Assembly: GCF_014192475.1 (NCBI RefSeq)
Contig: NZ_JACHXZ010000003.1
Coordinates: forward strand, 1-64,000
From: Simiduia aestuariiviva
GTDB taxonomy: Bacteria; Pseudomonadota; Gammaproteobacteria; Pseudomonadales; Cellvibrionaceae
Length of the DNA: 64,000 nt
Direction of reading: 5' to 3'
This document shows positions 55,343 through 64,000 of this stretch, one piece after another (position 1 is the stretch's first letter; every line of letters begins with the position of its first letter). The notes beneath the pieces are model-generated. The model worked only from the letters and a program-made list of their open reading frames with translations. It searched no databases and had not been told where the DNA came from. The position numbers were made by a program, and so were the translations under genes.

Positions 55343-56140
55343 ATGAGACGACAGACAGGTTCCGACTTTATTTTTCAGGTATTTGCGCTGCTTTTTTCAA
55401 TCATTCTAGTGCACGCCATTTATGTTTCGCTTATTCGCCCAACCGCGAACGCATTGCTAGAGGAGCAAATAGAACGCCAAGCAGCGGGCGAATCCTATGT
55501 GGTACAACGCTCTTTTTACGTTGTGCTGCGCGACTACGAACAAGAAGCCTGCTTCATATTAATGCTATGGGCCATGGCAATCATGGGCATGAAAGCCCGC
55601 GACGGTGTGCAAGAGCGCCGCATGCTCGAACGCGACTTGCTGCCCATTGATTACGGCACCAGCGTGTTACCAGAAGACACCCGCGCACTTTCGCGCAGTT
55701 TGGAAAGCCTGCCGGAGAACCAGCGCAGCTTGCTGTTGCCGCGGGCGCTCAACGCAGCGCTGCAACGATTCGGATCAACCCGGCACATCGGCGATGCCGC
55801 CAACGTAGTGAAAGAAATTTGCGATTCAGAATCCGACCGCCTCGACAGTGAATTGGCCATGGTGCGCTACATTGCATGGGCCATCCCGTCTATCGGGTTT
55901 ATTGGCACCGTGCGCGGAATTGGCGAGGCGTTGGGGCAGGCACACCGCGCCGTTGAAGGCGACATTGCCGGCGTCACCGTCAGTTTAGGCGTGGCCTTTA
56001 ACTCCACCTTTGTGGCTCTGGTTCTGAGCATCATCATCATGTTCTTCACCCACCAATTGCAGCTATTGCAAGAGCGTTTAGTGCTAGACACTCAAGGCTA
56101 CTGTGATGACAAACTATTGAAGCAACTCAAAGCGGATTGA
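55343..56140 (+). CDS. MotA/TolQ/ExbB family proton-channel protein
   Basis: Inner-membrane protein of 265 residues. Helices lie near 10-30 and 70-85 and as the signature pair near 175-195 (I-P-S-I-G-F-I-G-T-V-R-G-I-G-E-A-L) and 210-235 (V-S-L-G-V-A-F-N-S-T-F-V-A-L). A large cytoplasmic loop lies between the pairs. TolQ, ExbB and MotA proteins form pentamers around two ExbD/TolR/MotB helices and turn proton flow into motion or force. No separate exbD or tolR is here; the two vWA proteins downstream carry an ExbD-like helix and could fill that place. Confidence 0.9.
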   Translation: MRRQTGSDFIFQVFALLFSIILVHAIYVSLIRPTANALLEEQIERQAAGESYVVQRSFYVVLRDYEQEACFILMLWAMAIMGMKARDGVQERRMLERDLLPIDYGTSVLPEDTRALSRSLESLPENQRSLLLPRALNAALQRFGSTRHIGDAANVVKEICDSESDRLDSELAMVRYIAWAIPSIGFIGTVRGIGEALGQAHRAVEGDIAGVTVSLGVAFNSTFVALVLSIIIMFFTHQLQLLQERLVLDTQGYCDDKLLKQLKAD

Positions 56141-56145
56141 CGCGA

Positions 56146-57402
56146 ATGACCTGTAGCTTATTGCATCTCAACGATGTGCAAGTGCAACTGATCGACGCAG
56201 ACGGTGAACGCCTGAGCGAGCCCGCGCAATTGGTGTTCGACAAGGACACCTTGCTCAGTGGCCAGGATGCACTGGCCAAGGTCCGCCTCATGCCGTTGCG
56301 GGCGTACAACCAACACTGGCAATTGTTGCACCAACAACCCGTCAAGCTGCCGGATGCACGCTACCGCCACCATGCAGACCTCGCCTTTCGTCAACTCGAG
56401 CGCTGGCTCACTGACGTCGATCGAAGTCGCCCCCTACTAATTGCCCCTAGCTATCGCTACCAGTCGGAGCAATACGCGCTACTGGCTGGCATGGTGCAGG
56501 CAACCCATGCCAAACCGGGCGGCTTTATTCACGCAGCACTGCTTCATAGCCACGGATTTTTACAACAACACGCCGCAACCTGGCCGCTCATACACGTGGA
56601 CCTGTGTTTACACCAAGCCCATGTGACGCAATTGGAGTGTCGCGACGGCCAACTGACGGTGACTCGCGAGTGGGATCTGGCCGATTTCGGCATGGCCAAT
56701 CTCGTTAACGCATGGTTACATCGCGTGGCAAAACGCTGTATACAACAGACTCGCTATGATCCTCTGCACAGTGCAGACAGCGAACAACGATTGTTTAATC
56801 AATGGCAAACCTGCCTGCAGCAACTTCAACAAAACAGCGAGCTGCAACTGGACATCGACGGCAACGAAGTGACATTGACACGCGCAGACGTGACAGAGTT
56901 GTATCAAGGATTGTTAACGCAGATAAAAGCAATTCCGGGAACCCGGTTATTGTCACCGGTGGCGCAATGGCTACCGGGTATCGACGGTCATACTCTCACC
57001 CATCAACACCTCCAATTGGCGCTGACAGATCTTTCAGAACGCTTCGCAACAGGTGACAGCGTACACCTCATTCACCGTTTACCGCTGCCCAACACTACAC
57101 CGACACCACCCCAGACCGCCCTGCCAGCGGCCACCCATGTGTTAGTGGGTAACGAGGCGTGTGCGCTCGATGACCAACTGCGCATTAGCACTCAGGGCCA
57201 ACTCACGTGCGATCCACAGACAGCCGCTGCAGCGACGTTTGCATACCGTGCACCCCACTGGTATTGCCGCCCAAGCGAAACCTGTATACACAACGGGCTA
57301 CCGCTGGCAGATCACGCCCCGCTAGCGGCGGGCGACGAGCTGACGATTGCGGGGCTCACCTTGCGCTGCATTGTGGTCACAGGGAGCAACCATGGCGCGT
57401 AA
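56146..57402 (+). CDS. Hsp70/actin-like protein with FHA-like C-terminus
   Basis: Cytoplasmic, no signal peptide or membrane helix, 418 residues. Residues 1-310 resemble the Hsp70/actin-like proteins of bacterial gene clusters (V-Q-L-I-D-A-D-G-E-R-L, H-H-A-D-L-A-F-R-Q-L-E-R, L-L-I-A-P-S-Y-R-Y, I-H-V-D-L-C-L-H-Q-A-H-V, R-Y-D-P-L-H-S-A-D-S-E-Q). Clear phosphate loops are not obvious, so ATP binding is unproven. Residues about 325-415 look like an FHA beta-sandwich tail (H-N-G-L-P-L, L-A-A-G-D-E-L-T-I-A-G-L), though the Arg and Ser that bind phosphothreonine are not evident. ATG at 56146 chosen; a TTG nine bases upstream is possible. Overlaps the next gene by 11 bases. Confidence 0.7.
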   Translation: MTCSLLHLNDVQVQLIDADGERLSEPAQLVFDKDTLLSGQDALAKVRLMPLRAYNQHWQLLHQQPVKLPDARYRHHADLAFRQLERWLTDVDRSRPLLIAPSYRYQSEQYALLAGMVQATHAKPGGFIHAALLHSHGFLQQHAATWPLIHVDLCLHQAHVTQLECRDGQLTVTREWDLADFGMANLVNAWLHRVAKRCIQQTRYDPLHSADSEQRLFNQWQTCLQQLQQNSELQLDIDGNEVTLTRADVTELYQGLLTQIKAIPGTRLLSPVAQWLPGIDGHTLTHQHLQLALTDLSERFATGDSVHLIHRLPLPNTTPTPPQTALPAATHVLVGNEACALDDQLRISTQGQLTCDPQTAAAATFAYRAPHWYCRPSETCIHNGLPLADHAPLAAGDELTIAGLTLRCIVVTGSNHGA

Positions 57403-58471
57403 GCGGGGGTTTTCCACCTTTTCACTGTCTTTTCTGGACATTATGTCCTGCGGATTTGGTGCGGTTGCGCTTATTTTTCTGATCATTAAACACGATGTCG
57501 ATACCCGCGCCGACGTGCAAACGGATTACCTGCGCGCTGAAGTTGAACAACTTGATGACGAAATCCGCCACGGGCAAAAGAATCTTGTGGCGCTGCGCAA
57601 CACGCTCTCGGCCTTAGATCAACAGCACGTCGAAGCCCAAGGACTGGCGCGGCGCATACTGGAAGACATCAATCAGACACAAGGCAAGCTCGATGAATTT
57701 TCAAGTCAGGACATTGAAGCGGAAATTCAACGCCTGAAACAAGAGCGCGAGCGCTTGCAAACGGAAGTCGAGCGACTCAAAGCCGAAGACCAACAGCGCG
57801 GCCAAGATGCACTTCAATTTTTGGGAGAAGGCGACCGCCAATATCTCACAGGTCTAAAACTCGGCGGGGCACGCATACTGATTTTGGTGGACACCTCGGC
57901 CAGCATGTTAGACGAAAAGCTCATAAACATTATTCGAACGCGCAATATGAGCGACGAGATAAAACAAAATGCGCCCAAGTGGCGCCGCAGTCTAGCCACA
58001 GTTAAGTGGCTAGCCGCCCAGTTGCCGCAACAAAGCCAATACCAAATCTACGGGTTCAATACCGATGTCGCGCCGGCGCTGGCCGGCACCCAAGGCCAAT
58101 GGCTTCGAGTATCCGATCAAAAACAGCTTGAATTGGCTATTCTTAATCTAAGAAAGACCACGCCCGCAGGTGGAACCAGCTTAGAGCGCGCCTTTCACGC
58201 AGCAAATGCATTAAATCCGAGACCGGATAATATCATTCTGCTCACTGATGGCCTGCCCACCCAAGGAATGCAACGCCCTAAGCGCAATACCATTACCGGG
58301 CCCGAGCGCGAGAAGCTGTTTCAGCAGGCGGCCAGTCTCTTGCCCCGCGGCGTGCCGATAAACGTAATTTTGGCGCCCATGGAAGGGGACCCCATGGCCG
58401 CAGCTCACTTTTGGTATTTGGCTATGGCGACGCGCGGTTCCTTCATGAGCCCCTCAAAGGATTGGCCCTAG
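57392..58471 (+). CDS. ExbD-like helix fused to vWA domain, first copy
   Basis: A 359-residue protein with a short basic N-terminus and one membrane helix (about 12-33) that begins F-S-L-S-F-L-D-I with Asp16, the same place and context as the proton-carrying Asp of ExbD and TolR. A periplasmic coiled coil (about 45-145) and a vWA domain follow. The vWA domain has a full metal site: D167-T-S169-A-S171, Thr in T-P-A-G-G-T-S and L-L-T-D-G. It probably docks in the TolQ-like channel and presents the vWA domain to a partner in the periplasm. Its stop shares a base with the next start. Confidence 0.85.
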   Translation: MARKRGFSTFSLSFLDIMSCGFGAVALIFLIIKHDVDTRADVQTDYLRAEVEQLDDEIRHGQKNLVALRNTLSALDQQHVEAQGLARRILEDINQTQGKLDEFSSQDIEAEIQRLKQERERLQTEVERLKAEDQQRGQDALQFLGEGDRQYLTGLKLGGARILILVDTSASMLDEKLINIIRTRNMSDEIKQNAPKWRRSLATVKWLAAQLPQQSQYQIYGFNTDVAPALAGTQGQWLRVSDQKQLELAILNLRKTTPAGGTSLERAFHAANALNPRPDNIILLTDGLPTQGMQRPKRNTITGPEREKLFQQAASLLPRGVPINVILAPMEGDPMAAAHFWYLAMATRGSFMSPSKDWP

Positions 58472-59478
58472 TGAAACGTAAACAGCGCCAAACAGACGAA
58501 TTTAATGTGTCGTTTTTAGACGTCATCTGTTGTGGCTTTGGCGCCATTGTACTGTTACTTATGATCACCAAAACGGTGCCCATTGTGGTACTGGAAGAAA
58601 CGCAAATAGATAGAAAGGGGCAAGTGGCAGAGCTTCAGCGCACACTGTTTGAAATCCAGGGAGAGACCACGATTCTGAATCGAGACTTGAATGCCAAGCA
58701 CGAGCAACTGGATGCAGAAACGCAACGCATCGCGATATTGCGCGGCAAGCTCACGCAACTGCAAGCGCGCCACGCCTCGCTCGCACGGCAAGCCAGCAGT
58801 GATGACAGCGAACTCGGTAAACTCGCGCGTGCTACGCAAAGCCTATCGGCTGAAATGGAGCGGTTGCTAGGCGATCGATTTGAGCGTCAAAACAATATCA
58901 TCGGGGGCATTCCCGTCGACAGTGAGTACATTATTTTCATCATCGACACCTCCGGCAGTATGTTTAATTTTGCGTGGCCGCGCATGATGGATGAAATGAT
59001 CGCCATTTTGGACATCTACCCATCGGTGAAAGGCATCCAAATCATGAATGACATGGGCCAGTACATGTTCACCTCTTTTCGCGACGAGTGGATCACCGAC
59101 AGCCCCGCGCGCCGAACGGCTATTATCAATCGACTGCGCAATTGGAATCCGTTTAGTAATTCGAGCCCCGTAGAAGGCATCCAAAAAGCGGTCCGCACAT
59201 TTTACGACCCGGGCAAGCGCGTCAGCATCTATGTTATGGGCGATGACTTTACTGGAAAATCCATCGCTCAAGTTGTCGATATTGTGGACCGGTTAAATCA
59301 CAACCGAGACAACGACCAACCCAGAGTGCGAATTCACGCGGTGGGCTTTCCCGTGCAATTTGATCCACGGGTCCCCAATCGTCAGGGTGTATATCGATTC
59401 GCGGCGCTCATGCGCGAACTCACCTATCGCAACGGCGGCACCTTTGTGGGCCTTAACGACTACCAGCGCCAACGTTAG
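58471..59478 (+). CDS. ExbD-like helix fused to vWA domain, second copy
   Basis: Diverged homologue of the protein before it, 335 residues. The membrane helix starts F-N-V-S-F-L-D-V-I-C-C-G-F-G-A with Asp17; compare I-N-V-T-P-x-x-D-V of ExbD. A coiled coil (about 55-140) leads to the vWA domain with D159-T-S161-G-S163 and V-M-G-D-D-F, so the first metal motif is intact. It starts at GTG 58471, overlapping the previous stop by one base. Two different copies fit the two-helix centre of 5:2 ion-driven motors; that is inference. Confidence 0.85.
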   Translation: MKRKQRQTDEFNVSFLDVICCGFGAIVLLLMITKTVPIVVLEETQIDRKGQVAELQRTLFEIQGETTILNRDLNAKHEQLDAETQRIAILRGKLTQLQARHASLARQASSDDSELGKLARATQSLSAEMERLLGDRFERQNNIIGGIPVDSEYIIFIIDTSGSMFNFAWPRMMDEMIAILDIYPSVKGIQIMNDMGQYMFTSFRDEWITDSPARRTAIINRLRNWNPFSNSSPVEGIQKAVRTFYDPGKRVSIYVMGDDFTGKSIAQVVDIVDRLNHNRDNDQPRVRIHAVGFPVQFDPRVPNRQGVYRFAALMRELTYRNGGTFVGLNDYQRQR

Positions 59479-59507
59479 CCAAAATTTACAGGCAGGGAAC
59501 AGAGACT

Positions 59508-60185
59508 ATGCAACCAAAACGCCGCTTATGTGTACTGCGATTGCTCCTACCGCTCATGATCAGCCTACTTGCTGCATGTGCCGGTAAAGTCGAAGTGCAA
59601 GGTGATTTTCCCCAGCCACTGGTGGACCAAAAAAATCTAGTGGTGGGTTTGGTCGATAACCCCAAGTTCTATAATTTTCAATACGAAGAAAAAAGCAAAG
59701 ACCGTTTAAAATGGACCATTGGCACCGGTGGCGCGCAACAGAAACTTCTGTCGACCGTAGTTGGCGCCATGTTTAAACAGGTAGAACCACTGAAAAAAAT
59801 TCCAAAAGCCGGCAGTCCTGCACCGGTTGACTTGGTGCTGTTGCCGCGCGTCAAAGAATTTCAGTACGCAATGCCGAGAGAAACCAAAGTTAATATTTTT
59901 GAAGTTTGGATTAAATACAGCATTCAAATTTACGACAACCAAGGGGCTTTGGTGGCAGACTGGATTATGCCGGCCTATGGCAAAACACCCACCGCTTTTC
60001 TCAAGTCTGAGGAAGATGCGCTCAATCAAGCCGTAATGATGGCGCTGCGCGACGCCGGCGCCAGCTTTATTACTGGTTTTGAGCGAGTCCCCGAAATAAA
60101 AGCGTGGTTGGCGCTGCCCCGGGCCCCCATTACTCAACCTCGGCACCCAGCACCCACCCTTCCGGACGACGAGGAGACCCTGTAA
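59508..60185 (+). CDS. Predicted lipoprotein of the envelope cluster
   Basis: A 225-residue protein with lipobox L-A-A-C-A (Cys near 25; Ala at +2 favours the outer membrane). The mature part has alternating strands and helices (L-V-V-G-L-V-D-N-P, V-D-L-V-L-L-P-R-V-K-E-F, I-K-Y-S-I-Q-I-Y-D-N-Q-G) like the N-terminal part of the lipoprotein at 50183 and the small LptE/PulD-accessory-type folds. No named family. GCAGGGAA precedes the ATG. It overlaps the next lipoprotein gene by one base. Confidence 0.78.
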   Translation: MQPKRRLCVLRLLLPLMISLLAACAGKVEVQGDFPQPLVDQKNLVVGLVDNPKFYNFQYEEKSKDRLKWTIGTGGAQQKLLSTVVGAMFKQVEPLKKIPKAGSPAPVDLVLLPRVKEFQYAMPRETKVNIFEVWIKYSIQIYDNQGALVADWIMPAYGKTPTAFLKSEEDALNQAVMMALRDAGASFITGFERVPEIKAWLALPRAPITQPRHPAPTLPDDEETL

Positions 60186-60841
60186 TGTCTCGAACTTTAA
60201 ACGGCTTTTTTTTACTCTGCCTCGTTGCCCTCACAGGCTGCACATCGGTCACCGTCGACGAGTTTAAACGTGGCAACGCGAGCTTAGATGCCACTGACAG
60301 TGTTGTTGTTCTGGGCCGCCGTCACTCCAGCGACTATGAAACAGAGCCCGACCTCGTAGAGTGTATCGGCAAGGAAATCGGGTCGAACGGAGATATCACG
60401 GTAATAGGTGAGTCAGAGTTTGTTGATCGCCTCTACCCGTGGTTTGAACCGCGCATTGCGCCGATGTCGGTGCGCAGCCTCCATCGAATTGCACAGCGCG
60501 ACGATGTGGCCCACGTACTGCGCGAATATGACGTGCACTACATCATTTGGGTAGACGGGCACACGGAGACTACCAGCAGTGCAGGCTCAATTGGCTGCTC
60601 AGTGGGGCCCGGCGGCGCCGGCTGTTTTGGCTTTGGCACATGGGAAAAGGAATCCGCCTACGAGGCGACCATTTGGGACTTTGACCAAGGTAAAGTCGTG
60701 GGGAAAATTAGCGCCGATGCATCGGGCACCTCTTACATGCCCGCCATCGTCATACCCATACCGCTCATTGCCCGCGTGCAGGCGGGCGCCTGTGAAGGTC
60801 TGGGTACCCAGCTGCGTAAATTTTTGAAACCGGACAGTTAA
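60185..60841 (+). CDS. Predicted lipoprotein of the envelope cluster
   Basis: A 218-residue protein with lipobox L-T-G-C-T (Cys near 19), starting at the ATG that overlaps the previous stop. The mature part begins with a strand V-V-V-L-G-R-R-H and holds A-H-V-L-R-E-Y-D-V-H-Y-I-I-W-V-D-G-H, then a Gly/Cys-rich segment (G-C-S-V-G-P-G-G-A-G-C-F-G-F-G) and W-D-F-D-Q-G-K-V-V-G. This pattern is common in uncharacterised outer-membrane lipoproteins that report or assemble surface polymers. The function is unknown. Confidence 0.75.
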   Translation: MSRTLNGFFLLCLVALTGCTSVTVDEFKRGNASLDATDSVVVLGRRHSSDYETEPDLVECIGKEIGSNGDITVIGESEFVDRLYPWFEPRIAPMSVRSLHRIAQRDDVAHVLREYDVHYIIWVDGHTETTSSAGSIGCSVGPGGAGCFGFGTWEKESAYEATIWDFDQGKVVGKISADASGTSYMPAIVIPIPLIARVQAGACEGLGTQLRKFLKPDS

Positions 60842-60869
60842 TACAGCGTCACTACACGGGATAGTCACC

Positions 60870-62312
60870 ATGAAATGCTTACAGGTATGTGCCCTTTCGC
60901 TTGTCCTCATCAGCACAATTGCTAGCTTGGGTTGCGCCGTCAATCCGGCGACGGGTACGCCCGATTTTGTCTTTATGAGCGAAGAAAGTGAAATTAAAAA
61001 AGGCCGTGAACTGCACGAAAAAATCATTGCATCAACGCCTATCTATCAGGACGAATCACTCAACCAATACGTCAATGAGATAGGGCAAAAATTGGCGAAG
61101 CTAAGCGACCGCCCTGACCTTGCCTATACCTTTACCATTATCGACAGTCCCGACATTAACGCCTTTGCGCTTCCCGGGGGCTACATCTACATCAATCGCG
61201 GCTTGATCGGCTATTTAAACAATGAGGCACAACTTGCCGCCGTTATCGCGCACGAAATTGCGCACGTCACCGCCCGCCACACAGTGCGTCAAGACGCCGC
61301 CCGCAAAGGTGCTAGCGCTGTGTCCGTCGCCACGGTGCTCACCACGGGCAGCATTGTGGCGGCAGATGCCGCCGATCTCTGGGCCAGCGCCGCGGTTTCC
61401 GGCTATGGTCGCGATATGGAGTTGGAAGCTGACAGTTATGGTGCGCAGTATTTGTACCGCGCAAAGTACGACCCCAACGCCATGATTGATGTCATTGGCG
61501 TACTCAAAGATCAAGAGCGCTACGCCCGTTTTCGCGCGAAAGAAGCGGGTCAAAAGCCCAAGAGCTACCACGGCGTTTTTTCCACCCACCCGCGCAATGA
61601 TCAACGCTTACAGGAAGTCATAGCCACCGCTGGCACGCTACCCAAAGATGCCGATGGCCAGATTAACAGTGTGGCGTTTAGGCAAGCCACAAACGGTATG
61701 GTAGTCGGCATCAATTACGACATGGCCATGCCCGGTCAGGAAAATCGCTATATCCACCGCAAGCTGGGGTTTACATTTGTCCACCCTGCGGGTTGGCAGG
61801 TTGAAAATCAGCGCAGCAGTTTGGTGGCGCTGCCCGCGGATAAACACACCCAACTCACACTTGGCATTGCCTTGCTCAAGGTTCCTATGGAACCTAGCGC
61901 GTACTTGCGGGACGAATTGAACATTGGCCTACTGGGTCAATCAGAACCCCTTAGCCAATTTGGCTTGCTGGGACACACGGGCATCACACAGGGGAAAGAC
62001 GGCCAACCAAGCCAACGCGTGGCCGTACTTTTTCAAGGCAACCGAGCCTATCAATTCGCAGGTGTCGTGACCAGCGCGCAAGACGATACCGATTTCATGA
62101 CAATAATTCAGAGTTTCCAACCCGCACGCGTGCCACCCAAGGGCACCTCCAAGCGCTTGCGCTACGTCCTGGCGAATGCAAACACCAGCTATGAAGCGCT
62201 AGCCAACCACGGCCGTCTTGGCGCCAATGGCGCCGACCAACTGCGGTTACTCAATGGCGATTATCCACGGGGTGAACCCACGCCGGGAGAGTGGATCAAA
62301 ATAGTCGAATAG
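60870..62312 (+). CDS. M48 family metalloprotease lipoprotein
   Basis: Periplasm-facing lipoprotein protease of 480 residues (lipobox S-L-G-C near residue 23). The zinc motif is H128-E-I-A-H132 with the downstream Glu in M-E-L-E-A-D. H-P-R-N-D-Q-R-L follows, as in BepA/LoiP-type quality-control proteases. Beyond the protease domain, residues about 285-410 (F-T-F-V-H-P-A-G-W-Q-V) look like a PsbP/DcrB-type fold. The last 50 residues are a degenerate LysM-like motif (D-Q-L-R-L-L-N-G-D-Y-P-x-G-E). It is 28 bases after the lipoprotein string and may be part of it or a separate envelope-maintenance gene. Confidence 0.88.
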   Translation: MKCLQVCALSLVLISTIASLGCAVNPATGTPDFVFMSEESEIKKGRELHEKIIASTPIYQDESLNQYVNEIGQKLAKLSDRPDLAYTFTIIDSPDINAFALPGGYIYINRGLIGYLNNEAQLAAVIAHEIAHVTARHTVRQDAARKGASAVSVATVLTTGSIVAADAADLWASAAVSGYGRDMELEADSYGAQYLYRAKYDPNAMIDVIGVLKDQERYARFRAKEAGQKPKSYHGVFSTHPRNDQRLQEVIATAGTLPKDADGQINSVAFRQATNGMVVGINYDMAMPGQENRYIHRKLGFTFVHPAGWQVENQRSSLVALPADKHTQLTLGIALLKVPMEPSAYLRDELNIGLLGQSEPLSQFGLLGHTGITQGKDGQPSQRVAVLFQGNRAYQFAGVVTSAQDDTDFMTIIQSFQPARVPPKGTSKRLRYVLANANTSYEALANHGRLGANGADQLRLLNGDYPRGEPTPGEWIKIVE

Positions 62313-62451
62313 CTTGACGTTTAACGCCACCAAACACCAAAGCTATTGCCAAGGGCGCGCGCGGGCGTTAGCGTGAACCACAGCTACACCGCCGCCCCCT
62401 GGGGCAGCTATAGATCGCTTTCGAACAACAATAATGACGAGAGGTGAAACC

Positions 62452-64000
62452 ATGCTTGGCCAGATGATGAATACCCCGCTGACCACCACCAGCATCATGC
62501 ACTTTGCCGAAAAGGTGTACGCATCCAGCGAAATTGTCAGCGTCACCGCAGACAACCCAACGCACCGCTACACCTACGCCGATGCATTCAAACGGGTCCG
62601 TAAACTGGCAAATGCATTGCAAAAATTGGGCGCCAAAACCGGCGACGTCATTGGCACACTCGCTTGGAATGACTACCGCCACTTCGAATTGTATTACGCC
62701 ATATCCTGCTCCGGCATGGTCTGCCACACGGTCAATCCGAGGCTGTTTCCAGAGCAATTGTCATACATCATCAACCACGCCGAAGATCAGTACCTTTTTA
62801 TCGATGTGCTGTTTGTGCCACTGCTCGAAAAGCTCGCACCCAGCCTTACTCACGTAAAAGGCTTCATCGTGCTGACCAGCGAAGCCATGATGCCCAAAGA
62901 CAGCAGCCTGAAAAATCTCATCTGCTATGAAACATTGATCGCCTCAGAACCCGAAACGTTTACCTGGCCAGACATAGACGAAAATGCCGCCAGCGCGCTG
63001 TGCTACACCTCGGGCACAACCGGCAACCCCAAGGGCGTGCTCTATTCCCATCGCAGTACTGTGCTGCACACCTATGCCACGGCCATGCCCGATGTGTTTG
63101 GCATTTCAGTGCGCGATGTGGTGCTGCCCATCGTACCCATGTTTCACGTCAATGGCTGGGGACTGGTGTACACAGTGCCTATGATCGGTTCAAAGCTGGT
63201 CATGCCGGGCCCCAAAATGGGTGATGGCGAAACGCTTTGCGCACTCATTAACCGCGAACAGGTGACGATTTCCGCCGGTGTCCCCACCGTATGGTTGGCG
63301 CTGTTAAATTATCTGGATGAAAGCCAGGCCCAAATCCCTTCGCTCACCCGTGTCGTGACCGGCGGCGCTGCTTGCCCACAACCTATCTTCGACAACTTCC
63401 GTGAAAACCATGGCGTCGAAGTGCATCACGCCTGGGGTATGACAGAGATGAGTCCCCTTGGCACATACAACACCCTTAAGCCGCACATGCAAGCGTGGTC
63501 GGAAGCTGAAAAAACCAAAGTGCGCCTGAAGCAAGGCCGGCCCGCCTACGGTGTAGACCTGAAAATTGTGGACGATAACAACAACGAATTACTCTGGGAT
63601 GGCAAATCCTCCGGCGCTGTTAAAGTGCGCGGGCCTTGGATTATTCAACGCTACTTCAAAGCTGAACAGGATGCGTGCGATGCCGATGGCTGGTTTGAAA
63701 CCGGTGACGTGGCCGCCATGGACCCCGACGGCTATATGAACATTACCGATCGCACCAAGGATGTCATCAAATCCGGCGGTGAATGGATATCGTCAATCGA
63801 ATTAGAAAATTGTGCTATGACCCACCCCGCCGTTGCCGAGGCCGCCGTCATTGGCGTCAATCACCCGAAATGGACGGAGCGCCCCCTGTTGGTAGTCGTC
63901 CCTAAATCCGGCGCTGCATTTAATGCCGCGGAATTGCTCGCCTACTTTGAAGGCAAGGTTGCCAAGTGGTGGATACCGGAAGCCTGTGAGTGCGTCACCG
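62452..64000 (+). CDS. Medium/long-chain acyl-CoA ligase (AMP-binding), 3' end outside window
   Basis: Activates fatty acids to acyl-CoA through an acyl-adenylate. About 516 residues are visible and the C-terminal end is cut by the window. The AMP-binding motif [12 protein letters not shown] is complete, with [20 protein letters not shown] and the hinge [16 protein letters not shown]. The sequence most resembles the AlkK-type ([19 protein letters not shown]). GAGAGGTG precedes the ATG. It is unrelated in function to the cluster before it. Confidence 0.92.
   Translation, partial: MLGQMMNTPLTTTSIMHFAEKVYASSEIVSVTADNPTHRYTYADAFKRVRKLANALQKLGAKTGDVIGTLAWNDYRHFELYYAISCSGMVCHTVNPRLFPEQLSYIINHAEDQYLFIDVLFVPLLEKLAPSLTHVKGFIVLTSEAMMPKDSSLKNLICYETLIASEPETFTWPDIDENAASALCYTSGTTGNPKGVLYSHRSTVLHTYATAMPDVFGISVRDVVLPIVPMFHVNGWGLVYTVPMIGSKLVMPGPKMGDGETLCALINREQVTISAGVPTVWLALLNYLDESQAQIPSLTRVVTGGAACPQPIFDNFRENHGVEVHHAWGMTEMSPLGTYNTLKPHMQAWSEAEKTKVRLKQGRPAYGVDLKIVDDNNNELLWDGKSSGAVKVRGPWIIQRYFKAEQDACDADGWFETGDVAAMDPDGYMNITDRTKDVIKSGGEWISSIELENCAMTHPAVAEAAVIGVNHPKWTERPLLVVVPKSGAAFNAAELLAYFEGKVAKWWIPEACECVT

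Overview
The window looks like a chromosomal segment of a free-living, probably marine gammaproteobacterium. Gene families such as RlmA, TadA, an Fpr/FinR-type pair, PurU, NhaC and a Marinobacter/Cellvibrionales-like type VI locus fit that group. The exact genus is inference and is not fixed by anything seen here. Two blocks of accessory machinery flank a housekeeping block, and the left third is visibly more A/T-rich than the right half.

Region 1 (1-8.6 kb, minus strand) is one gene string: a Ser/Thr kinase with a degenerate SUMF1 (formylglycine-generating-enzyme-like) tail, then a two-partner secretion transporter (TpsB), then its very large exoprotein (TpsA), which runs off the left edge. 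Region 2 (8.9-28.8 kb, plus strand) is a complete type VI secretion (T6SS) core: FHA protein, TssJ, TssK, TssL, TssM, TagF, then TssA, TssB, TssC, a second TssC-like protein, TssE, TssF, TssG and ClpV, closed by a strong terminator. Region 3 (28.8-33.2 kb, minus strand) converges on it and carries Hcp, VgrG, a DUF6931-like protein, PAAR and an unknown two-module protein. Together these regions supply every core T6SS part plus a kinase/FHA/TagF control layer, but no PppA phosphatase.

Region 4 (33.6-47.3 kb) is ordinary metabolism and RNA modification: a DUF2339 membrane protein, tadA-rlmA-DUF1653, a divergent ferredoxin-NADP reductase/LysR pair, an aminotransferase-NhaC-Lrp string, purU, a PuuD-like amidotransferase, DUF924 and an MFS exporter.

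Region 5 (47.8-60.8 kb, perhaps to 62.3 kb, plus strand) is the most interesting part. It is a tight string of twelve envelope genes: a TPR protein with a TonB-like C-terminus, four predicted lipoproteins, a membrane TPR protein, a PEGA-repeat/SUMF1 membrane protein, a small exported protein, a MotA/TolQ/ExbB proton-channel protein, an Hsp70/actin-like protein with an FHA-like tail, and two homologous proteins that join an ExbD/TolR-like transmembrane helix to a von Willebrand A (vWA) domain. An M48 metalloprotease lipoprotein follows. I do not recognise this as a named system. The content suggests a proton-driven, cell-envelope-spanning machine. The window ends inside an acyl-CoA ligase gene.
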